Assembly (NCBI GenBank): GCA_004835665.1 | Contig: RBKR01000020.1 | Location: forward strand, 310,001-374,000 | DNA: 64,000 nt | Source of the DNA: Phoma sp. XZ068 | Taxonomy: Eukaryota; Ascomycota; Dothideomycetes; Pleosporales; Didymellaceae | Reading direction: 5' to 3' | In this document: positions 11,457 to 23,009 of the stretch, piece by piece | Position numbering within the stretch: the stretch's first letter is position 1 | Layout: the number at the start of each line of letters is the position of its first letter | Translations under genes and position numbers: made by a program | Notes under the pieces: generated by a model | Seen by the model: the letters and a program-made list of their open reading frames with translations, nothing else | Database searches by the model: none | What the model was told of the DNA's origin: nothing

Positions 11457-13296
11457 ATGACTTCAGGCGCTATGGATGTGGACGCACTCCTCGAGGAGGC
11501 TGCCCGCGATGTAGAAAAAACCCGCGAGCAACAGGCCAACGACGAGGCCCGCGACTCGGACGCCCGCAAGGACGACCGACATGGGGATCGCCGTGACCGA
11601 CACAGTGACCGTCGCGACCGTAGCAGGGATCGTGGTGACCGCCGAGGCGATAGGCGTAGGAGCCGCGACCGAGACCACCGCCGACGCGATGACAGCCGGC
11701 CCCGTTCGAGCAGAGGTGACGCTGACGACAGATACCGACGCAGCAGCTCGCGCGACCGATACCGTGGTGGACGAAGGGATCGAGGCGGTGACTACTACAG
11801 CGGAGGGGGACGCGCTCGCTCGCGCTCCCCACGCGGCGACAAGCCACGCCGTGAGAGGGAAAGATCCGGCGATCGCCAGCGCGGCGGTGAGGAGCGGAAA
11901 GGAGGGCGCCGTGAGAAAACCGCTACCCCAGAAGCCACAGAAGACGACCGTGACAAGCGTACTATCTTCGTTCAGCAGATCTCCCAGCGTGCCGAAACAC
12001 GCCATCTCCGCTCCTTTTTCGAGGCTATCGGACCTGTCGTCGAAGCCCAGATTGTCAAAGACCGCGTTACTGGCCGCTCGAAGGGGTAAGTTGAATCAAT
12101 CAATATGCACCATAGACCCACGCTAATGAGTGCTGTAGTGTTGGTTATGTTGAGTTCAAAGACGAGGATTCGGTTCCTAAAGCTCTGGAGCTGACAGGAC
12201 AGAAGCTGAAAGGTGTGCCTATCATTGCACAGCTTACAGAGGCCGAGAAGAACCGCGCTGCTCGGCCCTCTGAGGGAGGCGCTGCACCAGGCGCCAACGG
12301 CGCTCCATTCCACCGCCTCTATGTTGGCAACATCCACTTCAGCGTTACCGAGAAAGACTTACAGGAGATTTTCGAGCCCTATGGTGAGCTTGAGCAGGTC
12401 ATCCTCCAGCGCGATGAGATGAACCCTGGCCGGTCGAAGGGTTACGGTTTCGTTCAGTAAGACTTCCATTCCTGCGGTGTACTACCAACAGCTAACATCT
12501 CCCAGATTTGTTGATCCCAATAACGCTAAAGATGCATTAGCAGAGATGAATGGCTTCGAGCTCGCCGGCCGCCAAATCCGAGTTGGTCTCGGCAATGACA
12601 AGTTCACACCAGAATCGACAGCTACTCTATTGCGTACTTTCAATCAGCAGGCCCAGAGTTATCAAGGTTCTGCGTTCAGCGGCGCTGGTGGCCGCGGCGC
12701 TTACGCTGGTGGTTCTGGTGGTGTTTTCGACCGCACCCACAGCAAGGATGATCGAGGTGTTAGCGGAGCCTCTGCTCTCGATGATACCGACGTTGCTGGA
12801 GTCAACTTCAAGACCTACGATCGTTCCAAGCTAATGGACGCGCTAGCTCGTCGAGACCCCGCAGAACCTGCGAAGCAGGGTGCTGCACCGGTGGTCAGCA
12901 AGCCCCGCGCTCCCGTCGTTGACAAGCCTATGGCATCCAAGTGCATCAAGATCGAGAACGCTTTTGATGCTGATGAGTAAGCATCCTGACTCTGAAATGT
13001 AGGACATCCGGCTAACACGAACCAGGGAGCAGAGGAACTGGGGCAACAATTGGGTCAAGGACCTTGAAGCCGAAGTCAAAGTCGAGTGTGACAAGAAATA
13101 TGGCACAGTCGTCCACATTGCTGTAGACCCGAACACCGAAGGCGATATCTATGTCAAGTTCGACTCAGTCTCTGGCGGTGAGAAAGCTCTTCAAGGTCTT
13201 AACGGTCGCAGTTTCAACCACCGCACGATTATGGCCTCGTATGTTGTCGACAAGATCTATAACTCATTGTGGGGTGCTGCCGCGAGCAGGTTCTAG
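11457..13296 (+). CDS. rsd1: RNA splicing factor, RBM39/Rsd1 (CC1-like) family
   Basis: Nuclear pre-mRNA splicing factor that in other organisms links U2AF and SF3b at the branch site. Exons 11457-12085, 12139-12456, 12506-12976 and 13026-13296 give 562 residues. Residues of about 35-150 are an RS/RD/RG-rich low-complexity arm. RRM1 starts near RTIFVQQI (about residue 168) and RRM2 near HRLYVGNIHF with the RNP1-like motif KGYGFVQF made across an intron. A Gly-rich linker leads to a C-terminal U2AF-homology motif: CIKIENAFDADE...WGNNWVKDLEAEV...GTVVHIAVD...GDIYVKF...LNGRSFNHRTIMASYV. The GRSF element matches the RxF position of UHMs. All three introns are short and in frame with the domains. 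Confidence 0.95.
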
Positions 13297-15596
13297 AGGA
13301 AGCGAATCAGGCCCGACCGGTACGTTGTCTATGTTCAGATTGCTTGCGCAGGGTGAATATTGGCTGGCGTTTATCTTTCTTTGATTTTGGAAGCATTGGA
13401 CACGGATTGGATTAGCATGGACTGGGGCAATACTTCACTTGGTGTACAGATCCGCACAATCCGACAGAAGCCTTCGATACTAGGCGTATTACACGTCTTG
13501 AACGGGGGGAGCTCAGGACTACCAAAGGGACGAAGAGTCTCTTGATAAGTTCTGTGGGTGAGCAGAGCCTGCTCGAGATTCACTGAACGCATTCTTTTAG
13601 ACCGCCACGGAAGGCTCACGGATCGCCAACGGCAATAGATCTACTAATAGTACATAGGATGAGCTTGTCATTTGCATGCGCAATATTTCTCCAGATAGCA
13701 GAACGATGATGACCCCGCAGTCCTACTGTCTCGATGCCATTGGATGAAAGTTGCGCGGATTGTATTGCGTGGTACCTTCATAGTCCTCATGGTTTGACCA
13801 CCTTCATCGCTGACCGTCGTTCCTGACTATGTGACAGGTTTTGACAATGGACTTGCCGACCTACACATCCATGTGCTGCTGTAGTCGCCTTGTCCGTTGC
13901 AATCCACCGTGGAAGGGACATATTCTCCTTCTCAAGCAATGTGTGCTAATAAAAACTGCAGTCAACTGCAGTGTCATGTGCCTATGCATCTTGATCAGGA
14001 GTGTATCTTGTTCTGGTCCCGTGGTTGTCCCTGTCAGAATCGAAGTATCATCCGGCCTGGGAGCAAACTCATACTTGTGGGATCACTGGTATCGAAAACT
14101 AGTTCCTTCGAGACTCTTTTGACCCGCCAAGTCGCCTGTTGAGCATCGGTAAGTAGTCACAGGATTACGAGAAACACGTCTAGGGCAAAATCAGTGCTCA
14201 CGTGGTTTGAGCCATTGTTTACTGCATTCCACCCTTTCTGCAAACATGCAAGAAATTGCGTAGTAGCGCGATGATGCGATTGATGGTTGAGATGCCTGAA
14301 TAATGTCCATCTCTCCAATGCGCTCACAGTAGATTCATTGTAGTTTGTGATAATCATGTCCTGCCGATGGGAAAGTACGCAATGCGGTCATACAAGCTTC
14401 AGTAATTAGATCAGTTATAGCTCCTCAAACACCACACCTTCTCGGCCCCGCGCAACTCTTATAAAGCCAGTTGGCCCGTCTTTATCCTTTCCTATCAACT
14501 GCGCCTACGTACTGTGTTAGAAGCTCCATGGCTGCCCAGAGCCCACGTACTCCATGACACGAAGCTAACCCGCTCTGAGCTCTGCGATGTATTAACTCAG
14601 AGTAGTGGCAGCGGTGACATCACTAGATGATAAGAAAACCACGGCAGGGTAATGTTACGTATGTGAAGGATGGCCAGACACTCGCCAAGCGAAGGAGCCT
14701 ATACCGGCATATTGATGAACAGGCGGCTCAGGAGAACGTGCCTGAGTATGCTTCGTAGGCCAACACTTACGGTTAGACCCGTTACGTGTTCTCTGCGGGC
14801 TTATTCTTGCGACTGGCCTGCTGGCACCATGATATCAGTGCACAGGTAATGTGTAACTCCCTTCGAATCATCCCTTTTGGTGCGTGACTTAATCGCTGGT
14901 GATACTTCTCTCAATCTATGTTCACTTTACATCTGTGTTGGCGTAGTACTGATATGCAGTGCAGTCGTGATGTGAGATGTTCTAACATTCGTCCCCATGC
15001 TTCATTCGTGGCCATCACTTCTCTACTTCCAGTTTCGAACTCAATTTCACACGGATTTAACGTAATGATGCTTGTGTCAAGGCGACAATGTTCATGACAA
15101 GCAACGTGTTATTTCATTATACAGGTTTTGGGTGCTCAAGGGTTCAATACCAGTCTCCGTTGCCTTCGCCTCCCTCCGCCGTCGTTCTCTCTACACATCT
15201 CTGCTTTTCCCAACACCCAAATCAACCAAAAGAAGGAACCTTATCTTGTGCGAGTTCGACACGTCGGACTTGTCATGCTCTTTTGTCTGTGCCGAAGGCT
15301 AAGAGTCCACTGCATACATTAGCAGTTCTTTCCAGCGTCCGCCTTTCACCTACGGTTTGCTCTGCCTGGAAATATCAAAGCCCTCAAAAAGGCTTGGCAT
15401 AGTCAGTAGCTAATCAGATCGTTCTGCGTTTCTATCCCACAAACCGTCGTTTACAATTTCGAGGCATTTACGCGCGACGACAGCGACTCCAGCCTTGGTA
15501 AGGTAGGTCACCCTGCTCTGTTGTCAACACTTCTCTCTCTATTTCCACCCTCGTGCACTCCAAACACTCAATGGATTACACTTGCGCTCTCACAAT
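13297..15596. other. 2.3-kb intergenic region
   Basis: It separates two genes on the same strand. Open frames are short and lack recognisable motifs. The last part before 15597 is C/T-rich (15130-15560) and is probably the leader and promoter of the PHD-finger gene. No tRNA, snRNA or repeat was detected by eye. Confidence 0.5.
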
Positions 15597-18170
15597 ATGC
15601 CGTCTCGCATTATCGCAGCTCCGCTGCGCCAGGTAGATAAGCCCTCTACGTTATCCACGCTGCAAAGCCAGGAGAAATGTCCATTGCCAGGTCCGTCCGA
15701 GGCCGGATACGATATGGATCTGGCGTTTGACTTCCAAGGCCGCAAGAACATTGATGCGGAGTGTGGCACTGAAGTGTATACACTGCGAGACGATGAGTCC
15801 TCACACATAACGTTCTCGATGCCAGGCGAGGTAAGTGCCAACAAGCTTCGCGACTATCTCCACGAATATCTGCAACTCCACCAAATTGTCGATGAATATG
15901 GTGATGAGAGCAACTTATTCCAAATTTCAAACGACCACCTTGCTGTGCTGCAAGCGAAGTTGTGGAACAATGTCTCCCCCGATCGCTTCCCAACAAGGAC
16001 AACAGCGCAAGTCCCTACCAGAGCGCAAGTCCTCATTTCCGGCCATGTCCTGAAGATCGCACAACTTCTAAAAGGTAAGTTTTTTGGGCTTTCTCCCCGA
16101 ACACAGTTTGCCTAACAAGATGTAGATAAACATATTTTCGTCTTAAACAACATCGAAAATAATGCCTGTCACTACGCGAACGAAGTCCATGGCGCACCAA
16201 AGCATGTCTGTCACCCTCAAACCATCAGAATCGAGCCCCTAGTCCATTGGGGCACAGTCACGCCTGCAACCGAGTCTCAATTTATACTCACTTTTCAACG
16301 TGATGGTAGCCTTATGCAGCTACCCGAGTACAAGTACTTTGTTAGGCGCTTAGTCAATACAACGGTGATGACTTATTGCCTCGATTGCTTGGGATACCTG
16401 TGGAGTAAGCGCGCCGAAGCTTGGGATACCATGGCACAACTCCAATGCACTGCTGCGCGAAATCGGTCACGCAATCCAGACAGACCAGCTTCATTGCATG
16501 TGAAGCGATCCTTCCAGAGTACTAACTTCACATCAACTGGCTATACCTCGTCGGCTGTTAGTGGCTTTTTGGGGTCGACACCATACCAAGACGAGCAAGC
16601 AAAAATTGAGGCATACAGTGAGCCTGACAAAGTCAGTCACGATTCTCCACTCTCGAACAGACGAATAAATTTGACTAAGTTGTAGACTCTACCCCAGCTT
16701 GATGGCGCTTCGGACTGTTTCGACGATGTTCCAACCTCTCACCCATGTAGCCACAATTCAGGCCACAACATAATGTGGGGAGGCTTTGGCAGCTACAGAA
16801 GTTCAGAAGACGACCTTGAGCGCAAAAACTTGTCTTCGCGCTCGAAGTCTTTCACTCTGCCTCTGCATTCCACGTCGATTTCACCTAAGCGCTCAAACGA
16901 ACACCCCGCTCCTTTAGTACCTCCACTTACCTCAAGAGCATCATCTTCAACTGAGAAGATAAATGAACGCACTGCTCAGCAACATCTGAAGACTAAAAGT
17001 GTAACGACCAACAACAAGCATAGCTCTCGGGTCGAAGCTCGTGCGACTTCACCAGCACCAGCTCCTCCTTCAGAGCGCAAATTTGGCCGCGAACTTGACA
17101 CCAACTGCACACGCCCTGTAACTCAATTGAGGAGGTCTCCTCGAAAACATAAACATCAGTCAGGTCCGCCTCCAGTCGCGGTACTGTCAATGAATCCTCT
17201 TAGATCTCAGAAAGCGACAAAGGGCTTGACAAAAGAGACAAAGACGCGGAAGTCCATTATGAGCCAACAAACTGACAAGCAGAAGAAGGCACCTACCACT
17301 GGTCTCAACAAGCCTAAGGTTGTGCAGCTAGTCAACACTCTGGCTGGCCTTCATTCTTCACCGCAGTCAGATCCTGCGATTCGACCTCCTTCTCCTCCCC
17401 AGCTCATAACACACTTCGCAAAGCGGCGCACCAATTCAGAGACACCAGGCGGTATTGCAAAATTGACCTATGAAGCCTTCCAGAACATGCACCCAGAACA
17501 CAACTCAAAGATCTGCTGGTGCCAAATGCCCGCCTCAGATCAGATCTTCAAAAAGAGCGACCATCCTCGGGTTTCTCAGTGCACAAGACCCGATTGTCAG
17601 TTCGTATGGTACCATTACGCCTGTCTGACCCAGTCGGACAAGGGCAAGGCTCGATGGGGCAACCTAGTGTGCCAGCACTGCCGTAACAAAGAAGAGTTTG
17701 CTGAGCAAGATAGGCGCAACGGGTGGAGTGTGGCTCAACTGATGGACTTAAAAATGACTTGGACGAAGGATAGTCTTGAGGCGGAGATGCCTGGCCTAGG
17801 TGGGAGTGCTCCTATGACCAATCCATATGGATTGGGTACCGAAGTCAATGTTGGCTCTGCGTACGAAACAGGGACTCAGACGAAAGGCACACTTGGTGGA
17901 CTACAAGCGCTCCAATATGCACCGTCGCACCCTTATATGCTGGAGGAAGCATACCTCAATCCTGACGCTTACGCTGGACTGAGGGCTGAGCGTGCTGAAG
18001 AGGTAGATGGGGGTCAATGGTTGTACAAGATTCGCGCGCCGGATGACGATGGTGATAATGGCTACGATGAGGCAGATGGTATTCAGTGGCTGTACGAGGT
18101 CGGCGCGTCTGAGGATGAAGATGGCGACGATGCGGAGATGCTTGATGTTGAAACAGCAGAAGAGTTGTAG
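15597..18170 (+). CDS. PHD-finger protein of unknown function
   Basis: Exons 15597-16074, 16126-16631 and 16686-18170 give 822 residues. The N-terminal 330 residues look folded (NNIENNACHYANEVHG, HWGTVTPATESQFILTFQRDG) but I recognise no family. A Ser/Lys/Pro-rich disordered stretch follows (about 360-590). A C4HC3 PHD finger lies near residues 605-660: C605, C607, C627, C632, H638, C641, C657, C660, with VWYHYACL and the W of RWGNLVCQHC. The pattern resembles ING-type PHD fingers that read histone H3 tails. The tail is acidic, with two repeats of the type DGxQWLYxxxA. The last intron uses a less usual GTCAGT donor; its acceptor may be at 16685 or 16697, changing four residues. A chromatin role is inferred from the finger only. 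Confidence 0.8.
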
Positions 18171-18660
18171 GAAGATCGGGGGCATGAACTTAGCATTCGG
18201 CTGCCATCGTTGTTACGATGTTGTGCATGGTGAGCATGAAGTGTGGATATGTAGATATAGCATCTTCATATAAGGGCAGAGGATTGAACTTGCAAGGCAC
18301 CTCCGCCTGGCCTCGGGCGTTCTCACGATGCTATGTCTACTCAAGAACTTGAAACCAATGTCGTTCGGAGTTTCTTTTTGGCTTATCTGTCGAAATGAAG
18401 GTAGGAAGCGGCTAATTACGCAGAGATGTCATTGTTCGATACGTAAGGCTTGAAATGTGGAAGAGAAGAGCTCTCTCTTTCAGATGTAGCGTCCCTCACA
18501 TCTGATAGACGATCTGCCTCGATGGGCAGCCTGGCATCACTGGGACCTAATAACCACTCCCTTGCGGGTGCGTGTTGGGTCGAATACAGAGAATTCTGTT
18601 CGCTAGCGCAGCCGCCTGAAATAGCAAAGCATCTGTGTATCTCGCTACCCCACCTTCCCT
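18171..18660. other. intergenic, promoter of HET gene
   Basis: No gene seen. It holds the 3' flank of the PHD-finger gene and the upstream region of the HET-domain gene. Confidence 0.55.
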
Positions 18661-20430
18661 ATGCACCACAAATACACTGATGACGATACTTGCGGATACG
18701 CCTGTGCAACCATGCACTATACTGCACTTGATACAACAAAACACCAGATCAGGTTACTTTACCTTGCGCCTTCTGTGACTCGACGGAACAGCATTGTCTG
18801 TCATTTCAGAACCACATCTTTGAGTGCAGGAAGTGTACACTGCAACTATGAGGCTTTATCCTACGCCTGGGGAGATCCCATACTTGATCGATCGATCGAC
18901 TTAGAAGGAACCCAGTTTGCGGTTACGGCAAACCTGCTCTCGATCTTAAGGGCTCTTCGATATGCATCCCAGGAACGGGTACTCTGGGTCGACGCCGTCT
19001 GCATCGACCAGCACAATATCACGGAACGATCTCATCAGGTCTCACGAATGAACGACATATACTCTCGGGCTTCGAATGTTATCGTGTGGCTCGGTGAACC
19101 ACGTTCGGATGCCGCGCTTGCTTTCGATTTTCTTGAAGATTTTGCGCGTTATCGCAAACCGCATGGATCATTGCCCCAAGTCGAGCGTAACGCCGAGCAG
19201 ACAGCGATGTCAGTGCGATCAATGTTTACCAGGTCCTGGTGGACACGTATATGGACGGCTCAAGAGTGGATCCTTGCGAGGTCCTCGACTTTCCAGAGCG
19301 GTCAGCACACGCTCCAAGGGGATGTGTTCCTCGGATGCCTGGACCACTATTACCGACATGTAAAGAGCACTGACTGTTGCAGCATGCAACTGAGCTCAGA
19401 CTTCTTATTCAGACTAGGGGATTCTCTCCAGCCAATGCTTGCTCTAAGCTCGGTGAGAAATTCCCATGCTCAAGAGGACTTCTCCTACAGTCTTGGCTTC
19501 CTCCGATCGCGACACGCGACCGACCCACGCGACAAAGTATACGGTGTATTAGCCTTAGCCGCAACCCAATTCACTGGCTTATTACGAGCCGACTATAATC
19601 TATGTGTAGAAGACGTGTATGAGCAACTTACAATAGCGCTCATCGAACGGACGAGATACCTTGACATTTTCAGCCACATTAGCCCCAACCAGGAGCGGAA
19701 TCTCGAGGTGCCATCTTTTGTTCCCGACTGGACTATCGACATAGGGAAAGAGTACAGTAGCGACTGGACAGAGAGGTTTCATAACCTAAATAGGTACAAT
19801 GCTTGCTCTGTTAAGCTTGCTGACTTTAGAACTGGCCCCAAAACGCTTTTTATTAAAGGGACTGTGATTGACACCGTATCCATTATGGTTACAAGGCGTT
19901 TAGGGTCATATCGTAAGACTAGATCGTACTGCAATGAGCTGCTGGATGATATGTTCGATATTGCTGAACCCGCTGAAGATAGTCTATACTATGGTCAACG
20001 CCAGACAAAGAAAGAAGCCTTCTGGCTCACCATGTGCGGTGGGATGGACATCCCGCTGGAACGATATGTCCCCGGAGGTGAGCGTCGTATCAACGATTTT
20101 AAGCCTTTTAAGAGTTGGGAAGACTGGTTCAGGGGCCCGCGCACATCGTATCAGACTTCAGATGGTCAGCTTCGCAAGATTACTGAGAGCATTTCTTCTG
20201 TAAGCAAGGGCCGAACCTTCGTCACAACCCAAAAGGGTCGCATGGGCTGGGTTCCCAAGAACAGCAGACCGGGGGATATCGTTGCAGTTCTGACAGGAGG
20301 CCGAGTTCCGCTCGTCTTACGGCCCCATGGTGGTTATTACACCGTCCTTGGTGATGCCTATGTACATGGAATCATGGACGGCGAAGCAATGGAATCTACA
20401 GGTGGCCTTGAATACCTAGAACTGCACTAA
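18661..20430 (+). CDS. HET-domain (heterokaryon incompatibility) protein
   Basis: Single-exon gene of 589 residues. HET domains are TIR-related modules linked in fungi to non-self recognition and cell death after hyphal fusion. The three HET blocks are clear: YEALSYAWGD (about residue 63), VLWVDAVCIDQHNITERSHQ (about 100-120) and MNDIYSRASNVIVWLG. Further family motifs are WWTRIWTAQEWILA and ATDPRDKVYGVLALA. The C-terminal part GRTFVTTQKGRMGWVPKNSR...GDIVAVLTGGRVPLVLRP is the usual end of the widespread lone-HET proteins. No NACHT, WD40 or other partner domain is fused. The start could also be the in-frame ATG at 18712 (MHYTALDTTKHQIRLL), which fits the family better. Allorecognition itself cannot be inferred. 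Confidence 0.92.
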   Translation: MHHKYTDDDTCGYACATMHYTALDTTKHQIRLLYLAPSVTRRNSIVCHFRTTSLSAGSVHCNYEALSYAWGDPILDRSIDLEGTQFAVTANLLSILRALRYASQERVLWVDAVCIDQHNITERSHQVSRMNDIYSRASNVIVWLGEPRSDAALAFDFLEDFARYRKPHGSLPQVERNAEQTAMSVRSMFTRSWWTRIWTAQEWILARSSTFQSGQHTLQGDVFLGCLDHYYRHVKSTDCCSMQLSSDFLFRLGDSLQPMLALSSVRNSHAQEDFSYSLGFLRSRHATDPRDKVYGVLALAATQFTGLLRADYNLCVEDVYEQLTIALIERTRYLDIFSHISPNQERNLEVPSFVPDWTIDIGKEYSSDWTERFHNLNRYNACSVKLADFRTGPKTLFIKGTVIDTVSIMVTRRLGSYRKTRSYCNELLDDMFDIAEPAEDSLYYGQRQTKKEAFWLTMCGGMDIPLERYVPGGERRINDFKPFKSWEDWFRGPRTSYQTSDGQLRKITESISSVSKGRTFVTTQKGRMGWVPKNSRPGDIVAVLTGGRVPLVLRPHGGYYTVLGDAYVHGIMDGEAMESTGGLEYLELH

Positions 20431-20814
20431 AGTTCAAGGAAACATGGAATACTCCAAGCAAAGATGCGACTCAACGCTATCGAGATTGTTTTAGAATGAC
20501 TACAACCTCTGAATGAATCTGTAGGAAGAGTCTGTTCTAATTAGATGGCGATACCGCGAATAGTTCTCTGTCTGTTAACGAAGCGAGCTGAGCCCCTTCT
20601 TGTGCATGGAATGTGTAACACGTCACCAAATGTTTCTCGTAATAGTGACTTCATCGCAATCACGATAGCCTGAAGATTGGATGATTGCGTAAAGATGGGT
20701 TTTCTGCTGGTATTGTGTCCTGGTTGAGAGACAAAGTCTGTCAGTCGACCGAGTGAAGTGCTCCCCCAAAGTGAAACCATTTTCCGTCAGCAGGAACCCT
20801 TTCATGTGCCCCCT
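20431..20814. other. intergenic between convergent genes
   Basis: Shared 3' flank of the HET gene and the amidase gene. Nothing else was recognised. Confidence 0.6.
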
Positions 20815-22671
20815 TTACGGATCAAGAAATGGAACAGGTATGTTCCTTTCCTTATACCCGTACCAATTTGGAAGCGTCCTCTTTGGCAAACCCTCAGTGC
20901 TGAGTTGCAGGTCCTCAATCGCACTAGCCCACTTCAACAAGGTGCCTTCACTCCACGCAGTGCCCATCAGCGCTAGGCCAAATGGCATACCTGACCTCGA
21001 ATGCACACCAGCCGGGATTGTGATAACAGGATATCCAGCCTGCGCCGCAAGTTGGTACGTCTGGCCAACATCCGCGGGAACGAGCAATACATCAACAGGC
21101 TGTCCGTTGTTTGCGAGAGCTGCATCGATACCATCTTCACGTGTGTTTCGTTGTGTGAATGAGAGAGCCTGGTAGTACTGCTCATCCATCAAGCCCTTTG
21201 TCTCAAGTGACGCTAGGAAGCCGTCTTGACCAGAGTAAAAAGCTGGCACGCCTTGTGGCCATGGATATCCGCCTTCGGTCCCGTCGTTCGCATAGTTGTA
21301 AGCTACGATGTCTTCTAAGGACCGAATGTTAGTGTTCTCAAGCTCGGAGAGGTAGGCTTTGATGTTGTTATAGAAATCAACCTTAACAACCGTATACTCG
21401 GACTCGTTGGGATAGCCGCGTGTGGTTCCGAAGTCCCAATTCCAGCCGTCGGGTGACACTGTCAACTTTCGATTGGGTATCTCTGTGTTGTTCAGTACAG
21501 TTGCTCCTGCACCCTTGATCGCCGAGATTATAGATAGTAGTTGTGTCTGCTGTTCTTCATCCGCGTAAATCCAGAAGCTCTCCCACGGGATTCCAAATGT
21601 CGCATTCCCTAATGCGGACTTGCCTGCTAGGTACTGCAAGTAGCCGTTGGTTGGAATTCTACCTTCTTGCGCCAGGGTATAGTTGTCTCGTGGGTCGATG
21701 CCATAGATAGCATCGAAAGCATATGCAGCGTCGCGAACTGTTCGGCCAAAGGTGCCTACGCTATCCTGGTGAATACTCTCGGGCACAACTCCTGCCCGGG
21801 AAGTGAGTCCCACTGTAGGCTTGATTCCCACCAATGCATTCCTTTCGGCGGGACTTATGATGCTTCCATCAGTCTCTGTGCCCAGTGATATCGAAACAAT
21901 ATTTGCGGCGACAGCTGCAGCACTGCCAGAACTACTACCGCCAGGGTTTAGAGTAAGGTTGTATGCGCTTCTTGCTTGGCCTCCTCTTGCGGAGTATCCT
22001 TCTGAGTAGTTGTTTGATCGCATGTCAGCCCATTCTGACAGAGTTGCTTTACCCATGAGCAGTGCGCCTGCCCGTCGTAGCTTTGTAACTACATGGGCGT
22101 CCCTTGGCACAACGCTCCCCAAGAGCATCCAGCTTCCGCATGTCGTCTCCATCTGATCTTTGGTCGCAATGTTGTCTTTGACAATGAACGGTATGCCGTG
22201 CAGGGGCCCGCGCACATGGCCAGCCGCTCGCTCAGCGTCCAACGCAGCAGCAATATCTTCGGCATCTGGGTTGAGCTCGATAATGGAATTGATATACCCA
22301 TCGACTTGCTGAACCCTTTTCAGGTAGCACCGAAGAAGTTGTGCAGACGTGAGTAACCCGTCGCTCATGTAACCCGACAGCTGATCGATTGTTGCTTCTT
22401 CAAGCATAATTCCTTGACAGACGGGCATTGGGAATAATGCTGTTGTACCTGCTGCATCATGAGGTGGAAAGTAGTATGGATACGGTTGCTGCAGTGGATC
22501 GACATTGAGAACAGTTGACGCATTTTGCTTCGCAGCGACGCCAAAGGCCAAGCTCAAAATGCTGAAGTTGGCAACGGTTCTGTACATCATATCGAGTAGA
22601 TCGAAGAACTGAGGTGAACACAGAAGCGTTGCAAAGACGGCGACTGCGAACGTACTTGTACCTGCATGCAT
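20815..22671 (-). CDS. secreted amidase-signature hydrolase
   Basis: Hydrolyses an amide bond; substrate unknown. One exon, up to 618 residues. The amidase-signature triad is visible: Lys of FIVKDNIAT (about K165), cis-Ser in PGGSSSGSAAAVAA (about S246) and nucleophile Ser in GTETDGSIISPA (about S270). The 24-residue Ser-Ser spacing equals that of FAAH-type enzymes. The C-terminal part with LLVPADVGQTYQLAAQAGYPVITIPAG is the standard end of fungal family members. A signal peptide is likely. If translation starts at the in-frame ATG at 22590 (MMYRTVANFSILSLAFGVAA), the signal is classical; the upstream ATG adds 27 hydrophobic residues. It is divergent from a Zn2Cys6 regulator gene 338 bp away. 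Confidence 0.93.
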   Translation of the reverse strand: MHAGTSTFAVAVFATLLCSPQFFDLLDMMYRTVANFSILSLAFGVAAKQNASTVLNVDPLQQPYPYYFPPHDAAGTTALFPMPVCQGIMLEEATIDQLSGYMSDGLLTSAQLLRCYLKRVQQVDGYINSIIELNPDAEDIAAALDAERAAGHVRGPLHGIPFIVKDNIATKDQMETTCGSWMLLGSVVPRDAHVVTKLRRAGALLMGKATLSEWADMRSNNYSEGYSARGGQARSAYNLTLNPGGSSSGSAAAVAANIVSISLGTETDGSIISPAERNALVGIKPTVGLTSRAGVVPESIHQDSVGTFGRTVRDAAYAFDAIYGIDPRDNYTLAQEGRIPTNGYLQYLAGKSALGNATFGIPWESFWIYADEEQQTQLLSIISAIKGAGATVLNNTEIPNRKLTVSPDGWNWDFGTTRGYPNESEYTVVKVDFYNNIKAYLSELENTNIRSLEDIVAYNYANDGTEGGYPWPQGVPAFYSGQDGFLASLETKGLMDEQYYQALSFTQRNTREDGIDAALANNGQPVDVLLVPADVGQTYQLAAQAGYPVITIPAGVHSRSGMPFGLALMGTAWSEGTLLKWASAIEDLQLSTEGLPKRTLPNWYGYKERNIPVPFLDP

Positions 22672-23009
22672 ATATGCGACTCTATGCCTGATCCAACCAA
22701 TACTGCGTTTGGGGCGCCGGGTCTAGCAATCAGGCCTACCCCACTTCAGCCGGGCTTGATAAGGAAGTGATAAAGGCCCGCTGAAGGAGGAAATATGAGT
22801 TTCAACTTGGTAAGCATCTTGAAGAAAGGCCAAATCTCGGTCCTGAAGTTTGGTGGTGGATGACCAAAGCGGGAACGTGGTGGTTGGAGTGTCAGCCTTC
22901 CCAAAGAGAGAAGTGGGGCGTTGCTAGCCTCATGCCTCCCTGTGCAATCCAGATCTTTTCAACACCACCAACGTGATTCGGGACAGCGAATCCACGCGCA
23001 TGTATCGCC
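22672..23009. promoter_or_regulatory. shared divergent promoter, amidase / Zn2Cys6 regulator
   Basis: A 338-bp gap separates the two ATGs of divergently transcribed genes. No specific site could be assigned, but the spacing is short enough for common control. Confidence 0.45.
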
